From the NCBI RefSeq assembly GCF_002896965.1, contig NZ_LYMM01000002.1:1-64000 (forward strand): a stretch of DNA of 64,000 nt, in the 5' to 3' direction. The first letter of the stretch is position 1; each line of letters opens with the position of its first letter. The notes under the pieces are model-generated. The model was given only the letters and a program-made list of their open reading frames with translations. It made no database searches and was not told where the DNA came from. The position numbers were made by a program, and so were the translations under genes. The stretch comes from Novosphingobium guangzhouense (GTDB lineage: Bacteria; Pseudomonadota; Alphaproteobacteria; Sphingomonadales; Sphingomonadaceae). This document shows positions 34,358 to 42,830 of this stretch, in pieces.

Positions 34358-36796
34358 ATGCCAACGCGCCGCATCTGGCGTCTGTCCCGCAGTCTGAGCC
34401 TGCTGGTTTCGCCTTTGGCGCTTGCAGCCCCCGTGCTGGCCGATCCAGCGCCGTTCGAGCTTGCGGGGCCAGACTTGCGCATCGAAGTGACGCGGGAAGG
34501 AACCACCCTGCCGATCTCCCGCGTGCCGAGCCTTGCACCGGGCGACAAGGTGGTCATCCACGGCGCACTGCCGGAAAACCAGAGCGCGAATTTCGTGCTG
34601 ATGTCGGCTTTTCTGCGCGGGGCGACGAATCCTCCGCCCAAAGACTGGATAGATCTGGCCCGGACCTGGAAGGAGAAGGAAAAGGACAAGTCGCTGACGC
34701 TGACCGTTCCGCGCGATGCCCGGCAGATGGTGCTGTTGATGGTGCCCGAAACGGGCGGCGCAGAAGGGGTGCTGGTCGATGCGGTCCGGGGCAAGCCCGG
34801 CGAATTCGTGCGGGCCAGTCAGGATCTCAATCAGGCATCGCTGGACCATTCCCGCCTCAACGCGTTCATGGCCGCGATCCGGGCGCAGGATGACAACGGG
34901 CCCGAATATCTGCGCACCGTGGCGCCGGTGCTGGCGCGGAGCCTGTCGATCAAGCTGCAGGAAGACTGTCTCAGCAAGGTGATCCAATCGCAGGCCTCGT
35001 GCCTGGTGCAGAACCGCCAATCCCTTGTTCTCAATGACGTGCATACGAGTTCGCTGGCAGAGACGATTACCGGCACGCCGACCGATCTTGCCCTGCAATT
35101 GAGCAATACGCGTGAAGGCGGGGCCGGATATTACAGCGCCTACATTGCCGTTGCCCGCGACGTTGCGAAGATATTCGGTGCGTTCAACAATCCGCAGTTC
35201 ACGTACCTGCCGACACTGACCGTGCGCCAGGCCGATACGATGTCGCTGCTGCTCAATGCGGCGCCTTCGTTCCAGAAGCCCAAATCGGTCATGATCGCGG
35301 CGATGCCTGCGGTAGAGGCGGATATTCCGCCCCAGTTGCGCAGCACCGCCAAAGGCCCGATCTGCCTCGTATCGGGTGCGGTTCTGCCGGTGGAAGGTGC
35401 ACCGCTGGTATTCTCTACTGATTTCGCGCACGACGTGAAGGTCCGCCTCACCTCTGCTTCCGGTCAGACGCTGGAATTGCCGGTCAAGGCACGCGCGGAC
35501 AAGGGCGGCTACGTTCTTGCCGCAGAGACGCTTCCTGCCGCTTTTGCGGGGGACGTTCGCGGTCATCTGCACGGCAGTTGGGGGTTTGCGCCGTTCGAAG
35601 GCCCTGATTTCCTGTTGCAACGTCCCGGCGCACAGCCCTGGAAGGCCGCAGCAGATGGCGAAGGCCTGATCGTGGGGCGCGACAACGAAGTGACCTTGCA
35701 GGGCGCTGCGCCCGGATGCGTCGAAAACGTGACCTTGCGGCAAGGTAATGGCGCGGTCCGGCCGATCACATGGAAGGCGATGGAAGGGCAGCGGCTTGCT
35801 GTCACCGTACCTCTGGCTGATGCTGCGGCAGGCGATATGCGGATCGAAATCCGCCAGCGCGGCGCTGCAGAGGTGCAGACGGTAACCTTGCGTGCGCGGG
35901 TCCAGGCAAGCCGCCTCGATGGGCTGGATGTCCATGCCGGGGATGGGCAGGGCATTCTGACCGGGCAGCGTCTGGATCAGGTGCGTTCTGTCACTTTAGG
36001 TGGCGTCGAATTCCGGCCCGGCGAACTGACGCGCGAAAGCGGGGCTGACCGCCTGCGTCTCGTGGCGCAAGGCGACGCGAAGGTATCGTCAGGCGCTTCG
36101 GATGCGGCTTCGTCAGACAAGGCAATCGTGCATCTGGAAGACGGTCGCAATCTGACTCTCCCAGTCCGGATTGGCGGCCCGCGCCCTCAGGCAACTCTGC
36201 TGCAGCGCACAGTTTATCCTGCTCCGGCCGGGCAGGGCAGCAAGGCGCTGGATGTGGGAACCGGCGATATGTTACCCGGTAATGGCGAAATGGTGTTCTC
36301 CCTGAAAGCTGCCGGGAAGACACGTTTCGGCGCAGGATCCTTTATCGAGATCGCGCCTGTTGAGGGTGAGGCCATTGCCCGGCTGGAGATCGGCAAAGGG
36401 CTGAATCTGGAAAGCCCTGAAGTCATGGTCGCGACGCTCAAGCCAGGCGATCTGCCTCCAGCCACCTTTGGTGCCATCCGTTTCCGCGTCGTCAGCAGGG
36501 GGGCAGGCGGGCAGGAGGAGCGCGGGGATTGGACCCCGCTGACCTCTCTCGTCCGTTTGCCGCGCGTCGACCATGTGGGTTGTGAAGGGCAGGACGGCCC
36601 CTGTACGCTGGTTGGGCGAGATCTTTTCCTGATCGATGCCGTCGCGGTGGACGACGGCTTCGCCAGGCCGGCTATGGTGCAGCCGGGCTATACCGGGCGC
36701 ACCCTTCAGATCAGTGGCCGGCCTGCCGATGGAGTGGTGCGCATCCGCTTGCGTGATGCGCCGGACAAAGTGGTCCGGGTGCCGATCGACAAGTAG
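34358..36796 (+). CDS. large exported protein of unknown function
   Basis: I do not recognise a family. The 812-residue product has a signal peptide (about 1-28, PTRRIWRLSRSLSLLVSPLALAAPVLA cut short here by the cleavage near VLAD) and no later membrane helix, so it is probably periplasmic or surface-located. Predicted strands dominate; after residue 430 there are several beta-sandwich-like stretches (GDNEVTLQGAAPGCVENV, QGILTGQRLDQVRSVTLGG, LFLIDAVAVDDG). Four spaced Cys near residues 220-240 and 470 are visible. An ATG at 34298 would add 20 residues. It follows two polymer-synthesis genes by 131 bases and could be part of their export or assembly, which is only inference from place. Confidence 0.6.
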   Translation: MPTRRIWRLSRSLSLLVSPLALAAPVLADPAPFELAGPDLRIEVTREGTTLPISRVPSLAPGDKVVIHGALPENQSANFVLMSAFLRGATNPPPKDWIDLARTWKEKEKDKSLTLTVPRDARQMVLLMVPETGGAEGVLVDAVRGKPGEFVRASQDLNQASLDHSRLNAFMAAIRAQDDNGPEYLRTVAPVLARSLSIKLQEDCLSKVIQSQASCLVQNRQSLVLNDVHTSSLAETITGTPTDLALQLSNTREGGAGYYSAYIAVARDVAKIFGAFNNPQFTYLPTLTVRQADTMSLLLNAAPSFQKPKSVMIAAMPAVEADIPPQLRSTAKGPICLVSGAVLPVEGAPLVFSTDFAHDVKVRLTSASGQTLELPVKARADKGGYVLAAETLPAAFAGDVRGHLHGSWGFAPFEGPDFLLQRPGAQPWKAAADGEGLIVGRDNEVTLQGAAPGCVENVTLRQGNGAVRPITWKAMEGQRLAVTVPLADAAAGDMRIEIRQRGAAEVQTVTLRARVQASRLDGLDVHAGDGQGILTGQRLDQVRSVTLGGVEFRPGELTRESGADRLRLVAQGDAKVSSGASDAASSDKAIVHLEDGRNLTLPVRIGGPRPQATLLQRTVYPAPAGQGSKALDVGTGDMLPGNGEMVFSLKAAGKTRFGAGSFIEIAPVEGEAIARLEIGKGLNLESPEVMVATLKPGDLPPATFGAIRFRVVSRGAGGQEERGDWTPLTSLVRLPRVDHVGCEGQDGPCTLVGRDLFLIDAVAVDDGFARPAMVQPGYTGRTLQISGRPADGVVRIRLRDAPDKVVRVPIDK

Positions 36797-36799
36797 GGT

Positions 36800-37927
36800 T
36801 CAGCGGCTAAGCGCGACCAGCCGGTCCGGGCCAAGCAGGGCGCATGTCGGACAGCCCAGCTGGGCCATGGCGGCTTCGAGTTCGGTGCGCATCAGGTGGA
36901 TCATGTGCGCCATTCCCGGCAGGCCGGCGACGGCAAGTGCATGCATCTGCGGGCGGCCGATCAGAACGGCGCTTGCTCCAAGAGCGATTGCCTTGACGAC
37001 ATCGGTTCCCATCCGCACGCCGCCGTCCAGTAACAAGGGGATGCGGCCTGCAGTGCTTTCGGCTACGTTCTGGATCAGTTCGACGGGGCTGGGCAGGCCG
37101 TCGAGAACCCGGCCGCCATGGTTTGAAATGATCAGCGCATCTGCGCCCTCGTCAACTGCTCGCGCTGCGTCATCGCCCAACAGAAGCCCTTTGACGAGGA
37201 TGGGAAGCCGGGTCACGCCACGCAGCCAGGCAAGATCTTCCCAGCCGGGAGCGGATTGGGCCAGCGGCGTTCCAAGAAGGATCTTCCCCCCCGGCACCGA
37301 CGTTTGGCGCGGACGGGGCATTCCTGCAAGGTTGACGGCGTCCACCCCCGGAGGGAGCGTGATTCCTGCGGGTTTGAGCGCGGCATCCACGGTCAGGACG
37401 ATCGCTTCGTAGCCAGCGTCTTCGGCACGGCGGACCAGTTGCAGACTGTGTTCCCGATCTGGCTGGAGATAGAGCTGGAACCACAGCGGCGCTGGCTTTT
37501 TTCCAAGATCGCGGGCCAGCGCGTGGGCGGCTGCCGCGATATCCTCAAGCGGGATGCTGGACAGCGTGCTCACGATCATCCCGGTGTCGAGCGCGGTGGC
37601 AGCTCGTGCGCATGCCAGTTCGCCTTCGGCGTGGACAAGGCGCTGATAGGCCAGCGGTGCAAGAAGGATCGGCGCCGCATGGTGGCGGCCAAGCAGCTCT
37701 ATCCCGGTATCGCCGTCAAGATCGGCCATGGCGCGTGGGAGAAAGCCGATGCGATCGAAGGCGGCGCGGTTTTCCGCCAGCGTGATTCCGCGTCCCGCGC
37801 CCTCCTGAACATGACGCCAGACGTCGGGCGTCATGTGCATTTCGGCACGTTTCTCGTAGTCTGCAAGGGTGCGCAGGTCCGCCGGAATGGCGGTTAGCGG
37901 CGGTTGCACTGTCACGTTGCTGACCAT
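36800..37927 (-). CDS. FMN-dependent alpha-hydroxy-acid oxidase/dehydrogenase
   Basis: A 375-residue TIM-barrel flavoenzyme of the lactate/glycolate/mandelate oxidase family, oxidising a 2-hydroxy acid to a 2-keto acid with FMN. Family landmarks: LADYEKRAE near the N-terminus, PILLAPLAYQRLVHAEGE, LWFQLYLQPDRE, the catalytic His-Arg segment ISNHGGRVLDGLPS and the phosphate-binding LLDGGVRMGTDVVKAIALGASAVLIGRP. No membrane segment is visible, so it is a soluble type. It overlaps the upstream hydroxylase by 16 bases, making it the last gene of the tonB-divergent iron/flavin unit. Substrate unknown. Confidence 0.88.
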   Translation of the reverse strand: MVSNVTVQPPLTAIPADLRTLADYEKRAEMHMTPDVWRHVQEGAGRGITLAENRAAFDRIGFLPRAMADLDGDTGIELLGRHHAAPILLAPLAYQRLVHAEGELACARAATALDTGMIVSTLSSIPLEDIAAAAHALARDLGKKPAPLWFQLYLQPDREHSLQLVRRAEDAGYEAIVLTVDAALKPAGITLPPGVDAVNLAGMPRPRQTSVPGGKILLGTPLAQSAPGWEDLAWLRGVTRLPILVKGLLLGDDAARAVDEGADALIISNHGGRVLDGLPSPVELIQNVAESTAGRIPLLLDGGVRMGTDVVKAIALGASAVLIGRPQMHALAVAGLPGMAHMIHLMRTELEAAMAQLGCPTCALLGPDRLVALSR

Positions 37928-38592
37928 TGCCGCAAGAGGTTGTGATAGACCTGAGTCAGCGTATCGACCGAGGGGTGTTCGGGATGGTCCGCAGCAACCC
38001 CTTGAATCGCGCCGTCCAGCTCGAACATCAGCCGCCGCCGTTCGGGCGATGCGATGAAGCTCTGCGTCCAGAAGAACGACACGAAGCGCACCCCGCGCGT
38101 CACCGGCATCACCCGATGGAGGCTGGAGCCGGGGTATACGATGAGGCTTCCGGCGGGCAATTTGGCGGTATGCGTGCCGAACATGTCCTCGATGACGAGT
38201 TCGCCGCCGTCGTATTCCTGCGGGTCCGACAGGAACAGTGTGCTTGAAACGTCGGAACGCAAGTGTTCGCTGGTGCCGGGGATCGGGAAGATCGCGTTAT
38301 CGACGTGGTTTCCGTAGTGTCCTTGCCCGTCATAGCGGCTGAAGCGGGGTTGCAGCACGCGTGCGGGGAGGGCTGCGGCGATGAACAGCGGGGTTTGAGA
38401 AAGGCGGGAGAGGACGCGGTCGGCGAGTTGTCTGGCCAAAGGATGGTCAAGCGCTAACTGCTCGTTTTCCTTGACTTTTGCGGCGCGATGGCCGGCCGTG
38501 GCGCGGCCGTCCGTCCAGTCCGCGGCCTCAAGCGCTGCACGGATTTCGCGCACTTCGGCAGCGTCGAACAGTTCGGGGATTTCGATGACCAT
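37912..38592 (-). CDS. piuC: PKHD-type Fe(II)/2-oxoglutarate hydroxylase (PiuC/YbiX family)
   Basis: A 226-residue cytoplasmic dioxygenase. The iron ligands are His 96 and Asp 98 (NHVDNA) and His 159 (SSLHRV), with Arg 169 (RGVRF) for 2-oxoglutarate. YbiX/PiuC proteins are found beside siderophore receptors (fiu-ybiX in E. coli, piuA-piuC in Pseudomonas), though their substrate is unknown. Start 38592 gives the normal family length; a TTG at 38628 would add 12 residues. Its neighbours (ApbE, PepSY, TonB) support an iron-acquisition role. Confidence 0.88.
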   Translation of the reverse strand: MVIEIPELFDAAEVREIRAALEAADWTDGRATAGHRAAKVKENEQLALDHPLARQLADRVLSRLSQTPLFIAAALPARVLQPRFSRYDGQGHYGNHVDNAIFPIPGTSEHLRSDVSSTLFLSDPQEYDGGELVIEDMFGTHTAKLPAGSLIVYPGSSLHRVMPVTRGVRFVSFFWTQSFIASPERRRLMFELDGAIQGVAADHPEHPSVDTLTQVYHNLLRQWSAT

Positions 38593-38637
38593 GACGTCTC
38601 TATTCGCGCAGTCCAAAGGTGCTGACAATGATCCGCA

Positions 38638-39624
38638 TCAAGCAGAACCGCCGTTTTCGGCCTCTATCATGGCGGCGAGCGCGGGGCTTATCCATTCGGA
38701 CACACCGCTACCACAACGGCACACAAGGCGCACACAAAGGCACTCAACGCTAGCCAGTGCACGCACACTGGCAGGTGAGAGCACGCCGAACGCGGTTGCC
38801 CAGGCATCTGCGATCATGGCGGAAGGATGGACCACGCTGACCGCCATGGCATGTTCGACCGGCATCCCGCTGCGCGGATCGATCGTGTGGAAACCGCGCA
38901 CGTAATCGCCTGAGGTTGCCACTGCCAGCTGGTGTAGGGCAAGCCGCAGCGGCGCCACGTCCTGAGTTGGCGTTTCAAGATCCACCCACCAGGGATCGCC
39001 ATCGGGCCGCAGTCCGCGCCCCACCAGTTCGCCACCGATCTCGACGAGCGCATGATGGCAGTCCATGGCGGCCAGCAGCGCGGCCAGCGCATCGACGGCG
39101 TAGCCTTTGGCGATGCCCGACAAGTCCAGACGCAGGCCGCCGGGCTGACGCAGCTGCCGCGTGCCGGGTTCGTAAACGAGCCGCATGAAACCGGAAGCCG
39201 CGCGTGCGCGCTCGACCTCCTCGACCGTGGGCGGCCGTTCGATCGCGACCGGCCCATGCCCCCAGATATCGACGAGCGCGCCGATCGCGGGATCGAAGGC
39301 GCCCGCAGAACGCTCGGCGACGGCAAGCGCCGCCGCGACCACTGCGGCAAAGTCGGCGGGCAGGGTGAACCATGTGCCTGCATTGGCGCGGTTGAACCGG
39401 CCGAGCAGCGAATCCGCACGCCAGTGGCTCATCTGCGCGAGGATGTCTTCCAGCCGCGCCTCGATCGCGCGGTGCGCCGCCTCCCGGTCGAAACCGGGGG
39501 GCGGCGCAAGCCGGATGCGCCATGTGGTGCCCATCGTCTCGCCGTCCATCGCGATCACCGGCACGCCCTGCCGCCATGTGGCAAGCGAGGCAGCGTCGAT
39601 TTCAAGTGGCACGGCGAGACGCAT
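38638..39624 (-). CDS. apbE: FAD:protein FMN transferase (ApbE family)
   Basis: Covalently attaches FMN from FAD to a Ser/Thr in target proteins. The 328-residue product has the family motifs MDGETMGTTWRIRL, FDPAIGALVDIWG, LDLSGIAKGYAVDAL, GGELVGRG and FHTIDPRSGMPVEHAMAVSVV. No signal peptide or lipobox is visible from this start, nor in the upstream TTG extension, which is unusual because ApbE normally works outside the cytoplasm. The likely target is encoded two genes upstream: the DUF2271 protein with a DGISGAT motif. Gap to the DUF4198 gene is 29 bases. Confidence 0.9.
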   Translation of the reverse strand: MRLAVPLEIDAASLATWRQGVPVIAMDGETMGTTWRIRLAPPPGFDREAAHRAIEARLEDILAQMSHWRADSLLGRFNRANAGTWFTLPADFAAVVAAALAVAERSAGAFDPAIGALVDIWGHGPVAIERPPTVEEVERARAASGFMRLVYEPGTRQLRQPGGLRLDLSGIAKGYAVDALAALLAAMDCHHALVEIGGELVGRGLRPDGDPWWVDLETPTQDVAPLRLALHQLAVATSGDYVRGFHTIDPRSGMPVEHAMAVSVVHPSAMIADAWATAFGVLSPASVRALASVECLCVRLVCRCGSGVSEWISPALAAMIEAENGGSA

Positions 39625-39653
39625 GGAACCCGGATGCAGGGCGGAGGAAACGG

Positions 39654-40568
39654 TCAGGGTGCGACCACTTCCAGCGTCGTGGTGAAGGACATGCGGCGCG
39701 CACTGGCCTTCTTGTCGGCAGGCTTGGTGTCTTGCGCGCTGGCGCTCAACCAGTACCAGCCCGCGACCGGCCACTTGACCTTGACGGTGCCGTCGGCGCC
39801 GGTGGTCAGTTCCTGCGCGTCTTCGGCGGCGCGGTACTTCTTGCCGCCGGGGACGACGGTGACCTTGACGCCCGCAGCGGGTTTGCCGTCGATCAGGAAG
39901 CGGAAGTTGCCGTCTTCGTCGGAGACGAGTTCGTCGGGGTGGGTGACCGGATCGAATTCAAGCCCCTTGCCGGTCAGCGCAACCTTGGTGGGTTCGCCGG
40001 CCGTCACGTAAATGAAGGTGCGGGCGGTCACTTCGGTAAGCTTGATGTCGGTGGCGTTGGCCGGAATGTCGGCCACGGTCGGCACCATGCGCATAGGCGG
40101 ACGGGCCGGACCAGCGGCAGGACCACCAGCGGGCGCGCCCGCGGCCGCGCCGGGACCAGCCGGAGCACCGGGGCCACCGGGAGCGCCCTGGGGACGGCCA
40201 CGGCCACCCACGCGCCATTCCTCAGCGCCCACCTTGAAGGTGCCCATCACGGAATTGCGCTCCATGCCGATCTTCCACGTACCGGCCTTGTTGACGGCAA
40301 CATCGAAGGTGCCGCGATGACGGCCCTTGGCAGCATTCTCGACTTTGCCTTCGGTGCCGTCAGGCGCCCAGACAGAAACCTGCGCCGGGTCCATGGCGAC
40401 ATGATCGGGATAGAACAGGTCGTTCGAAACGGCCGCGTCCACGGTCACGTATTCGTTGGTGCTGGCCAGCGTGCTGGTCGAAGGCAGCAGCCACATGCGG
40501 TGGGCAAGGGCGGGCGTCGCCAGCACGGACGATGCCGCGGCGGCGATCAGGATGGAGCGAAAGCGCAT
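39654..40568 (-). CDS. exported DUF4198 protein
   Basis: A 304-residue exported protein with signal peptide (about 1-22, ending PALA) and the DUF4198 start HRMWLLPSTSTL. The region about 122-160 is an insert rich in Pro, Gly and Ala that looks disordered; the C-terminal half is beta-sandwich-like (DEDGNFRFLIDGKPAAGVKVTVVPGGKKY). DUF4198 proteins are often near metal-uptake genes and are thought to be periplasmic. It sits between the DUF2271 and apbE genes in the iron/flavin operon. No flavinylation motif was found in it. Confidence 0.82.
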   Translation of the reverse strand: MRFRSILIAAAASSVLATPALAHRMWLLPSTSTLASTNEYVTVDAAVSNDLFYPDHVAMDPAQVSVWAPDGTEGKVENAAKGRHRGTFDVAVNKAGTWKIGMERNSVMGTFKVGAEEWRVGGRGRPQGAPGGPGAPAGPGAAAGAPAGGPAAGPARPPMRMVPTVADIPANATDIKLTEVTARTFIYVTAGEPTKVALTGKGLEFDPVTHPDELVSDEDGNFRFLIDGKPAAGVKVTVVPGGKKYRAAEDAQELTTGADGTVKVKWPVAGWYWLSASAQDTKPADKKASARRMSFTTTLEVVAP

Positions 40569-40604
40569 TTGTATTCCCCTGTTATCTAAACGAAAATAGT
40601 CGGA

Positions 40605-41105
40605 TCAGCGGACAGTGACAGTGCCCAGTTCGGTCTTGCCCGAAACGGAGCCACCCTTTCCGCCCACGGTGAAGGGCACCGAAACCAGTTCGCGCCCGCC
40701 CGTTTCACGCGCGGCTTCCACCTTCAGGACGTAATCGCCCTTGGGCAGATTGGCGGGAATGGCGACGGTGTAGCTGCCGGGGGCGCGGGTGGCGCCGCTG
40801 ATGCCGTCTGCGGGCAGCTTGAGCGAGCGGCCGCCCTTGCGCCACCAGGTACGCAGGTCCGCCAGCCACTTGGTGCCCGGCTCCGCACCGCGCTTCTTGC
40901 CGTCGAACCACACGAAGATCGTGCGGGCATCGCCACCGGCGGCGGGTTCGACCCAGCCTGCAACGTAGGGGCGGTGGTATTCGGCCACCTTGATCTGCGG
41001 CACGGTGACGGTCACCGATGCAGCGGTGGCGGGCGTTGCGGCAAGAGCTGTCGCGGTGCCGGCGGCCAGCAGCGGCAGCGCGGGCAGGATCTTCGATCGG
41101 GTCAT
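40605..41105 (-). CDS. exported DUF2271 protein, predicted FMN carrier
   Basis: A 166-residue exported protein: signal peptide (about 1-29, ending TPATA), then a DUF2271 domain (VTVPQIKVAEYHRPYVAGW, VWFDGKKRGAEPGTKWL). Residues 100-106 read Asp-Gly-Ile-Ser-Gly-Ala-Thr, an exact match to the ApbE flavinylation motif Dxx(S/T)GA(T/S), so Thr 106 is the predicted FMN attachment site. With apbE two genes away and a PepSY membrane protein immediately upstream, this is likely a periplasmic electron carrier taking electrons across the inner membrane. The start is fixed by the signal peptide. Confidence 0.85.
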   Translation of the reverse strand: MTRSKILPALPLLAAGTATALAATPATAASVTVTVPQIKVAEYHRPYVAGWVEPAAGGDARTIFVWFDGKKRGAEPGTKWLADLRTWWRKGGRSLKLPADGISGATRAPGSYTVAIPANLPKGDYVLKVEAARETGGRELVSVPFTVGGKGGSVSGKTELGTVTVR

Positions 41106-41119
41106 CACGGGCTTTCTCG

Positions 41120-41893
41120 TCAGTGGATGAAAAGGAGCGCCAGCAGCAGCGGGATCAGCAGGCTGAGTCCGACCATCGGCCAGGTCATCGGCCGGTGCTT
41201 GGCGTGAAGCTGAAGAAGGAACAGGCCGGTGATCGTGAAGATCAGGCAGGCCACGGCGAACAGGTCGATGAACCACGACCACGCACCGCCGGTATTGCGG
41301 CCCTTGTGCAAGTCATTGAGATACGAAATCCAGCCGCGATCGGTGACTTCGGCCTGAATTTCGCCGGATGTGCGATCGATGCTGACCCATGCGTCGCGGC
41401 CGGGGCCGGGCATGGCGACATAGACTTCGTCCTCGGCGGTCCAGTCGGCGGGGCGGCCCGAAGGGTCCAGCGGAATCGCGGCTGCCACCGCCCTGGCGAT
41501 TTCTGCGGGAAGGGGCGCGGTGCTGTCGCCGGGCGTCGGTAGCTTCGCCAGCAGGGCCTCAGGCAGCTTGCCCTGGCTTTGCGTGACCAGTGGCTCCGCG
41601 CCGATCGAGGCCGCGTGGTTCAGCGTGATCCCGGTGGCGGCGAACAGCAACATGCCAACCAGCGAAACGGCGGCGCTGACCCAGTGCCAGGTGTGCAGCT
41701 GTTTGAGCCAGAAGGCGCGGCGCTTCTTGTTCTTCTTGCCAGCGGGGCCGGATTTTGCGGGCTTGGACGGGGCGGGCTTGGTCGGGGCGGGCCGTGCCGG
41801 CGCGCGAACGGGCGTTGCCGGGATCGATGCCCCGGACGATACGGCATCACGCGTATCGTTGGCATGGCGATCGGTGGCGTCGGCAACTTCCAA
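41120..41893 (-). CDS. PepSY-associated transmembrane protein
   Basis: A 257-residue inner-membrane protein. A Pro/Ala/Lys-rich cytoplasmic N-terminus (about 1-62), a first helix with HTWHWVSAAVSLVGMLLFAATG (His residues suited to haem), a periplasmic PepSY-like domain (about 95-200; VSIDRTSGEIQAEVTDRGWISYLNDLHKG) and two C-terminal helices. PepSY-TM proteins are proposed to move electrons across the membrane, for example for ferric siderophore reduction. The only workable start is TTG at 41893, with AAGGA nine bases upstream. First gene of the leftward iron/flavin unit; divergent from tonB. Confidence 0.82.
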   Translation of the reverse strand: MEVADATDRHANDTRDAVSSGASIPATPVRAPARPAPTKPAPSKPAKSGPAGKKNKKRRAFWLKQLHTWHWVSAAVSLVGMLLFAATGITLNHAASIGAEPLVTQSQGKLPEALLAKLPTPGDSTAPLPAEIARAVAAAIPLDPSGRPADWTAEDEVYVAMPGPGRDAWVSIDRTSGEIQAEVTDRGWISYLNDLHKGRNTGGAWSWFIDLFAVACLIFTITGLFLLQLHAKHRPMTWPMVGLSLLIPLLLALLFIH

Positions 41894-41999
41894 GGTGTCG
41901 CATCCTTCTTCGCTTCTTGAGAGGGGGGATGTCGCAAGTATGCCGCCGCATGCCTTGCGTTGTCCGGTGCCCTCTGGACGACCAGCTGCTTAGTGTATA

Positions 42000-42014
42000 T
42001 GCAAATCACTCGCA
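42000..42014. promoter_or_regulatory. candidate Fur-like site upstream of tonB
   Basis: TGCAAATCACTCGCA is an imperfect 15-base palindrome of the form TGCRART-N-AYTYGCA, in an AT-rich spot between two divergent iron genes. It resembles iron-responsive sites of the Fur type. By-eye match only. Confidence 0.45.
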
Positions 42015-42038
42015 ATAGAGCTTGGCAGGAGGATACAA

Positions 42039-42821
42039 TTGGCGACAGTTGCCGCGCTAGCGCCGGACGAACGTGCGTTCGCCCCGGTTTCAGCCGTGGG
42101 GCACGCGCCGTCGCACCTGCATGAGTTCGGAGATTCGTCGGCAGAAGTGATGGGAGAGCGTTCCGTCTATGCCCCGAATCGCGCCAATCCGGTGGCGCTG
42201 GTGGCTTCGGTTGCGATGATCCTTGGCATGGGGGCATGTCTGGCGACGCTGAACATGGTGGCGGCGCACAAGCAGCGCACTCACCTTCTGACGGTGGACG
42301 TGCGCGAACTGGACGTAACGCCTCCGCCGCCGCCCGAGCCGACGAAGCTGGAAACACCGCAGGCTGCGGTGACGCAGACCGTTGCGCCCCGGCCGATGAT
42401 CGAATTGCCCAGTCCCGGACCTCAGCAGGTCATGGTGGACGCGCCGCCGCCGCCCGCTCCGCCCGTGGTGACGAGCGAGGGCGTGAAGGTCAGCGCGCCG
42501 CCTGCCGTCGCGCCCGCGCCTGCCGCGACGACGCTGGAAGGGGGCGACCTTTCCAGCAAGGTGTTGTTTGCCAAGCCGCCCACCTATCCGGTCGATGCCC
42601 GCCGCGCACATGAACAGGGCACGGTGAAGCTGCTTCTGCTGGTCGGCTCGGACGGGACCGTGAAGGATATCCAGGTCGCGGCAAGCAGCGGCAGTTCGCG
42701 GCTGGACGGCGCAGCCTTGCGCGCAGTGAAGCGGTGGCGCTGGTCCCCGATGATGGCGAACGGTATCGCCACGGCGGTACGCGGCTACGTGACGATCCCG
42801 TTCGTGCTGACCAACGTCTGA
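42039..42821 (+). CDS. tonB: TonB energy-transducing protein
   Basis: A 260-residue protein that carries proton-motive energy from ExbBD to outer-membrane receptors. It has a 50-residue cytoplasmic lead, one membrane helix (about 51-72), a Pro-rich periplasmic spacer (TPPPPPEPTKLE, APPPPAPP) and a C-terminal TonB domain (YPVDARRAHEQGTVKLLLLV, SRLDGAALRAVKRWRW). The start is TTG at 42039, backed by AGGAGG six bases upstream. Divergent from the PepSY gene, so both probably respond to iron. exbB/exbD and a receptor are not in the window. Confidence 0.9.
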   Translation: MATVAALAPDERAFAPVSAVGHAPSHLHEFGDSSAEVMGERSVYAPNRANPVALVASVAMILGMGACLATLNMVAAHKQRTHLLTVDVRELDVTPPPPPEPTKLETPQAAVTQTVAPRPMIELPSPGPQQVMVDAPPPPAPPVVTSEGVKVSAPPAVAPAPAATTLEGGDLSSKVLFAKPPTYPVDARRAHEQGTVKLLLLVGSDGTVKDIQVAASSGSSRLDGAALRAVKRWRWSPMMANGIATAVRGYVTIPFVLTNV

Positions 42822-42830
42822 GGTTAAGCC

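Noticed and set aside
34223..35935. 570-codon frame antisense to the exported orphan gene
   Set aside because: Considered because the sense gene has no known family, but the sense strand has a signal peptide and normal composition, and this frame has neither.
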